NCBI GenBank assembly: GCA_958448375.1
Contig: CAUDDU010000071.1
Location: forward strand, 1-5,716
Direction of reading: 5' to 3'
Source of the DNA: an uncultured Collinsella sp.
Lineage (GTDB): Bacteria; Actinomycetota; Coriobacteriia; Coriobacteriales; Coriobacteriaceae
Length of the DNA stretch: 5,716 nucleotides
Shown here piece by piece: positions 4,943 to 5,716 of this stretch. Made by a program: the position numbers and the translations under genes. The notes beneath the pieces were generated by a model. The model saw nothing but the letters and a program-made list of their open reading frames with translations. It had not been told where the DNA came from and ran no database searches. Within the stretch, counting starts at the first letter, position 1, and every line of letters begins with the position of its first letter.

Positions 4943-5716
4943 ATGCTGCTCGCTATCGATATGGGAAACACGCAGACGGCCATGGGCCTGTTTGACGGAG
5001 ACGAGCTGGTGCAGTCGTGGCGCATGCCCACCGACCGCTCCTATACCGCCGACGAGATCCATGTGCGCCTGATGGGTTTCTTTAAGATGTACGGCCTTTC
5101 GCTCGATGCGGTCGACGCGATCGCCTTTGCGGGCGTGGTGCCGCAGCTCTCGCGCGAGTGGCACGCCGTGGCCGACCGCATTGCCGCGGACGCCATCGTC
5201 ATCGGGCCGCAGACGGCCGCCGTAACCAAGCTGCGGGCGGCGCGCCCCCAGGCCGTTGGTGCCGACCGCATCGCCAACGCCGTCGCTGCCGAGACCTTCT
5301 ATGGCGCGCCGGCGATCGTGGTGGACTTTGGCACCGCGACCAATATCGACGTCATCGATGAGGACGGTTATTACATTGGCGGAGCGATCGCGCCGGGCAT
5401 TCGCATCTCCATGGACGCGCTTGCCGCCCGTGCCGCCAAGCTCGCCAGCGTGCCGCTCGAGGCGCCCGAGCACGCCATCGGCCGCGATACCGAGGAGTGC
5501 ATCAAGGTCGGCGCCGTAACGGGCGCCGCCGCCATGGCTGAGGGCCTGGTCGCGCGCATGAAGCGCGAGCTGGGCCGCGAGGATGCCACCGTTATCGCCA
5601 CGGGCGGTCTCGCCAGCATCGTCGCCGATTCGACCGATGCCTTCGACGTGGTCGACGGACAGCTCACCATCATGGGTATCTGCGAAATCTACCGCCGCAT
5701 GCAGGAGCTGGGATAG
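4943..5716 (+). CDS. coaX: Type III pantothenate kinase
   Basis: Phosphorylates pantothenate to 4'-phosphopantothenate with ATP, the first step of CoA synthesis, in the cytoplasm. At 257 residues it has normal family length. ASKHA-fold motifs appear in order: DMGNT (6-10) for phosphate binding; GADR (106-109), the family signature that contacts pantothenate; DFGTAT (128-133); GGAIAPGIRIS (146-156); and ATGG (219-222). The residue after GTAT is Asn134 where Thr is common. Type III enzymes are typically not feedback-inhibited by CoA and need a monovalent cation; that is family knowledge. The ATG at 4943 is chosen because GGGAG (4933-4937) lies 5 nt before it and translation starts at MLLAIDMGNT, the usual N-terminus. 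The in-frame ATG at 4922 would add seven residues but would place this ribosome site inside the gene. The stop is the last codon of the window; any downstream operon partner is not visible. Confidence 0.97.
   Translation: MLLAIDMGNTQTAMGLFDGDELVQSWRMPTDRSYTADEIHVRLMGFFKMYGLSLDAVDAIAFAGVVPQLSREWHAVADRIAADAIVIGPQTAAVTKLRAARPQAVGADRIANAVAAETFYGAPAIVVDFGTATNIDVIDEDGYYIGGAIAPGIRISMDALAARAAKLASVPLEAPEHAIGRDTEECIKVGAVTGAAAMAEGLVARMKRELGREDATVIATGGLASIVADSTDAFDVVDGQLTIMGICEIYRRMQELG

Overview
The window looks like chromosomal DNA of a GC-rich, anaerobic actinobacterium, most plausibly a Coriobacteriia member such as Collinsella. That assignment is inference from three things: strong G/C bias at third codon positions, a group-4-hydrogenase/complex-I-type membrane subunit, and a large 4Fe-4S/FMN/FAD enoate-reductase-type enzyme. 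No rRNA or species-specific marker is present to prove it.

Layout from left to right. (1) 1-980, minus strand: the N-terminal 326 residues of a proton-pumping antiporter-like subunit (NuoL/HyfB/EchA family), cut by the window edge. (2) 981-1265: a spacer with a candidate promoter for that gene and a rho-independent terminator for the next one. (3) 1266-1661, minus: a stand-alone, two-HTH, IS3-OrfA-like DNA-binding protein with no OrfB partner. (4) 1662-1994: an AT-rich (about 40% GC) non-coding stretch with a possible promoter and operator-like dyad. (5) 1995-4141, minus: a 676-residue 2-enoate/2,4-dienoyl-CoA reductase-like flavoenzyme with its own terminator. (6) 4284-4580: a very regular array of eight 15-nt sequences in alternating orientation at a 40-41 nt pitch, which forms four 55-nt hairpin units. 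(7) 4631-4806, minus: an initiator tRNA-fMet with promoter and terminator. (8) 4943-5716, plus: a complete type III pantothenate kinase (coaX), divergent from the tRNA.

The protein genes do not form one operon. Terminators close the HTH gene, the flavoenzyme gene and the tRNA, so each appears to be a separate unit. The hydrogenase-type subunit probably starts a transcript that continues beyond the left edge. CoaX makes 4'-phosphopantothenate for CoA synthesis and the flavoenzyme may reduce an enoate or enoyl-CoA, but nothing in the sequence links the two.

The item most worth following up is the hairpin array at 4284-4580. Its arms are nearly invariant, its interiors differ in sequence yet remain self-complementary, and its spacing is almost exact. 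I do not recognise it as CRISPR, REP/BIME, an integron attC array or a known riboswitch.
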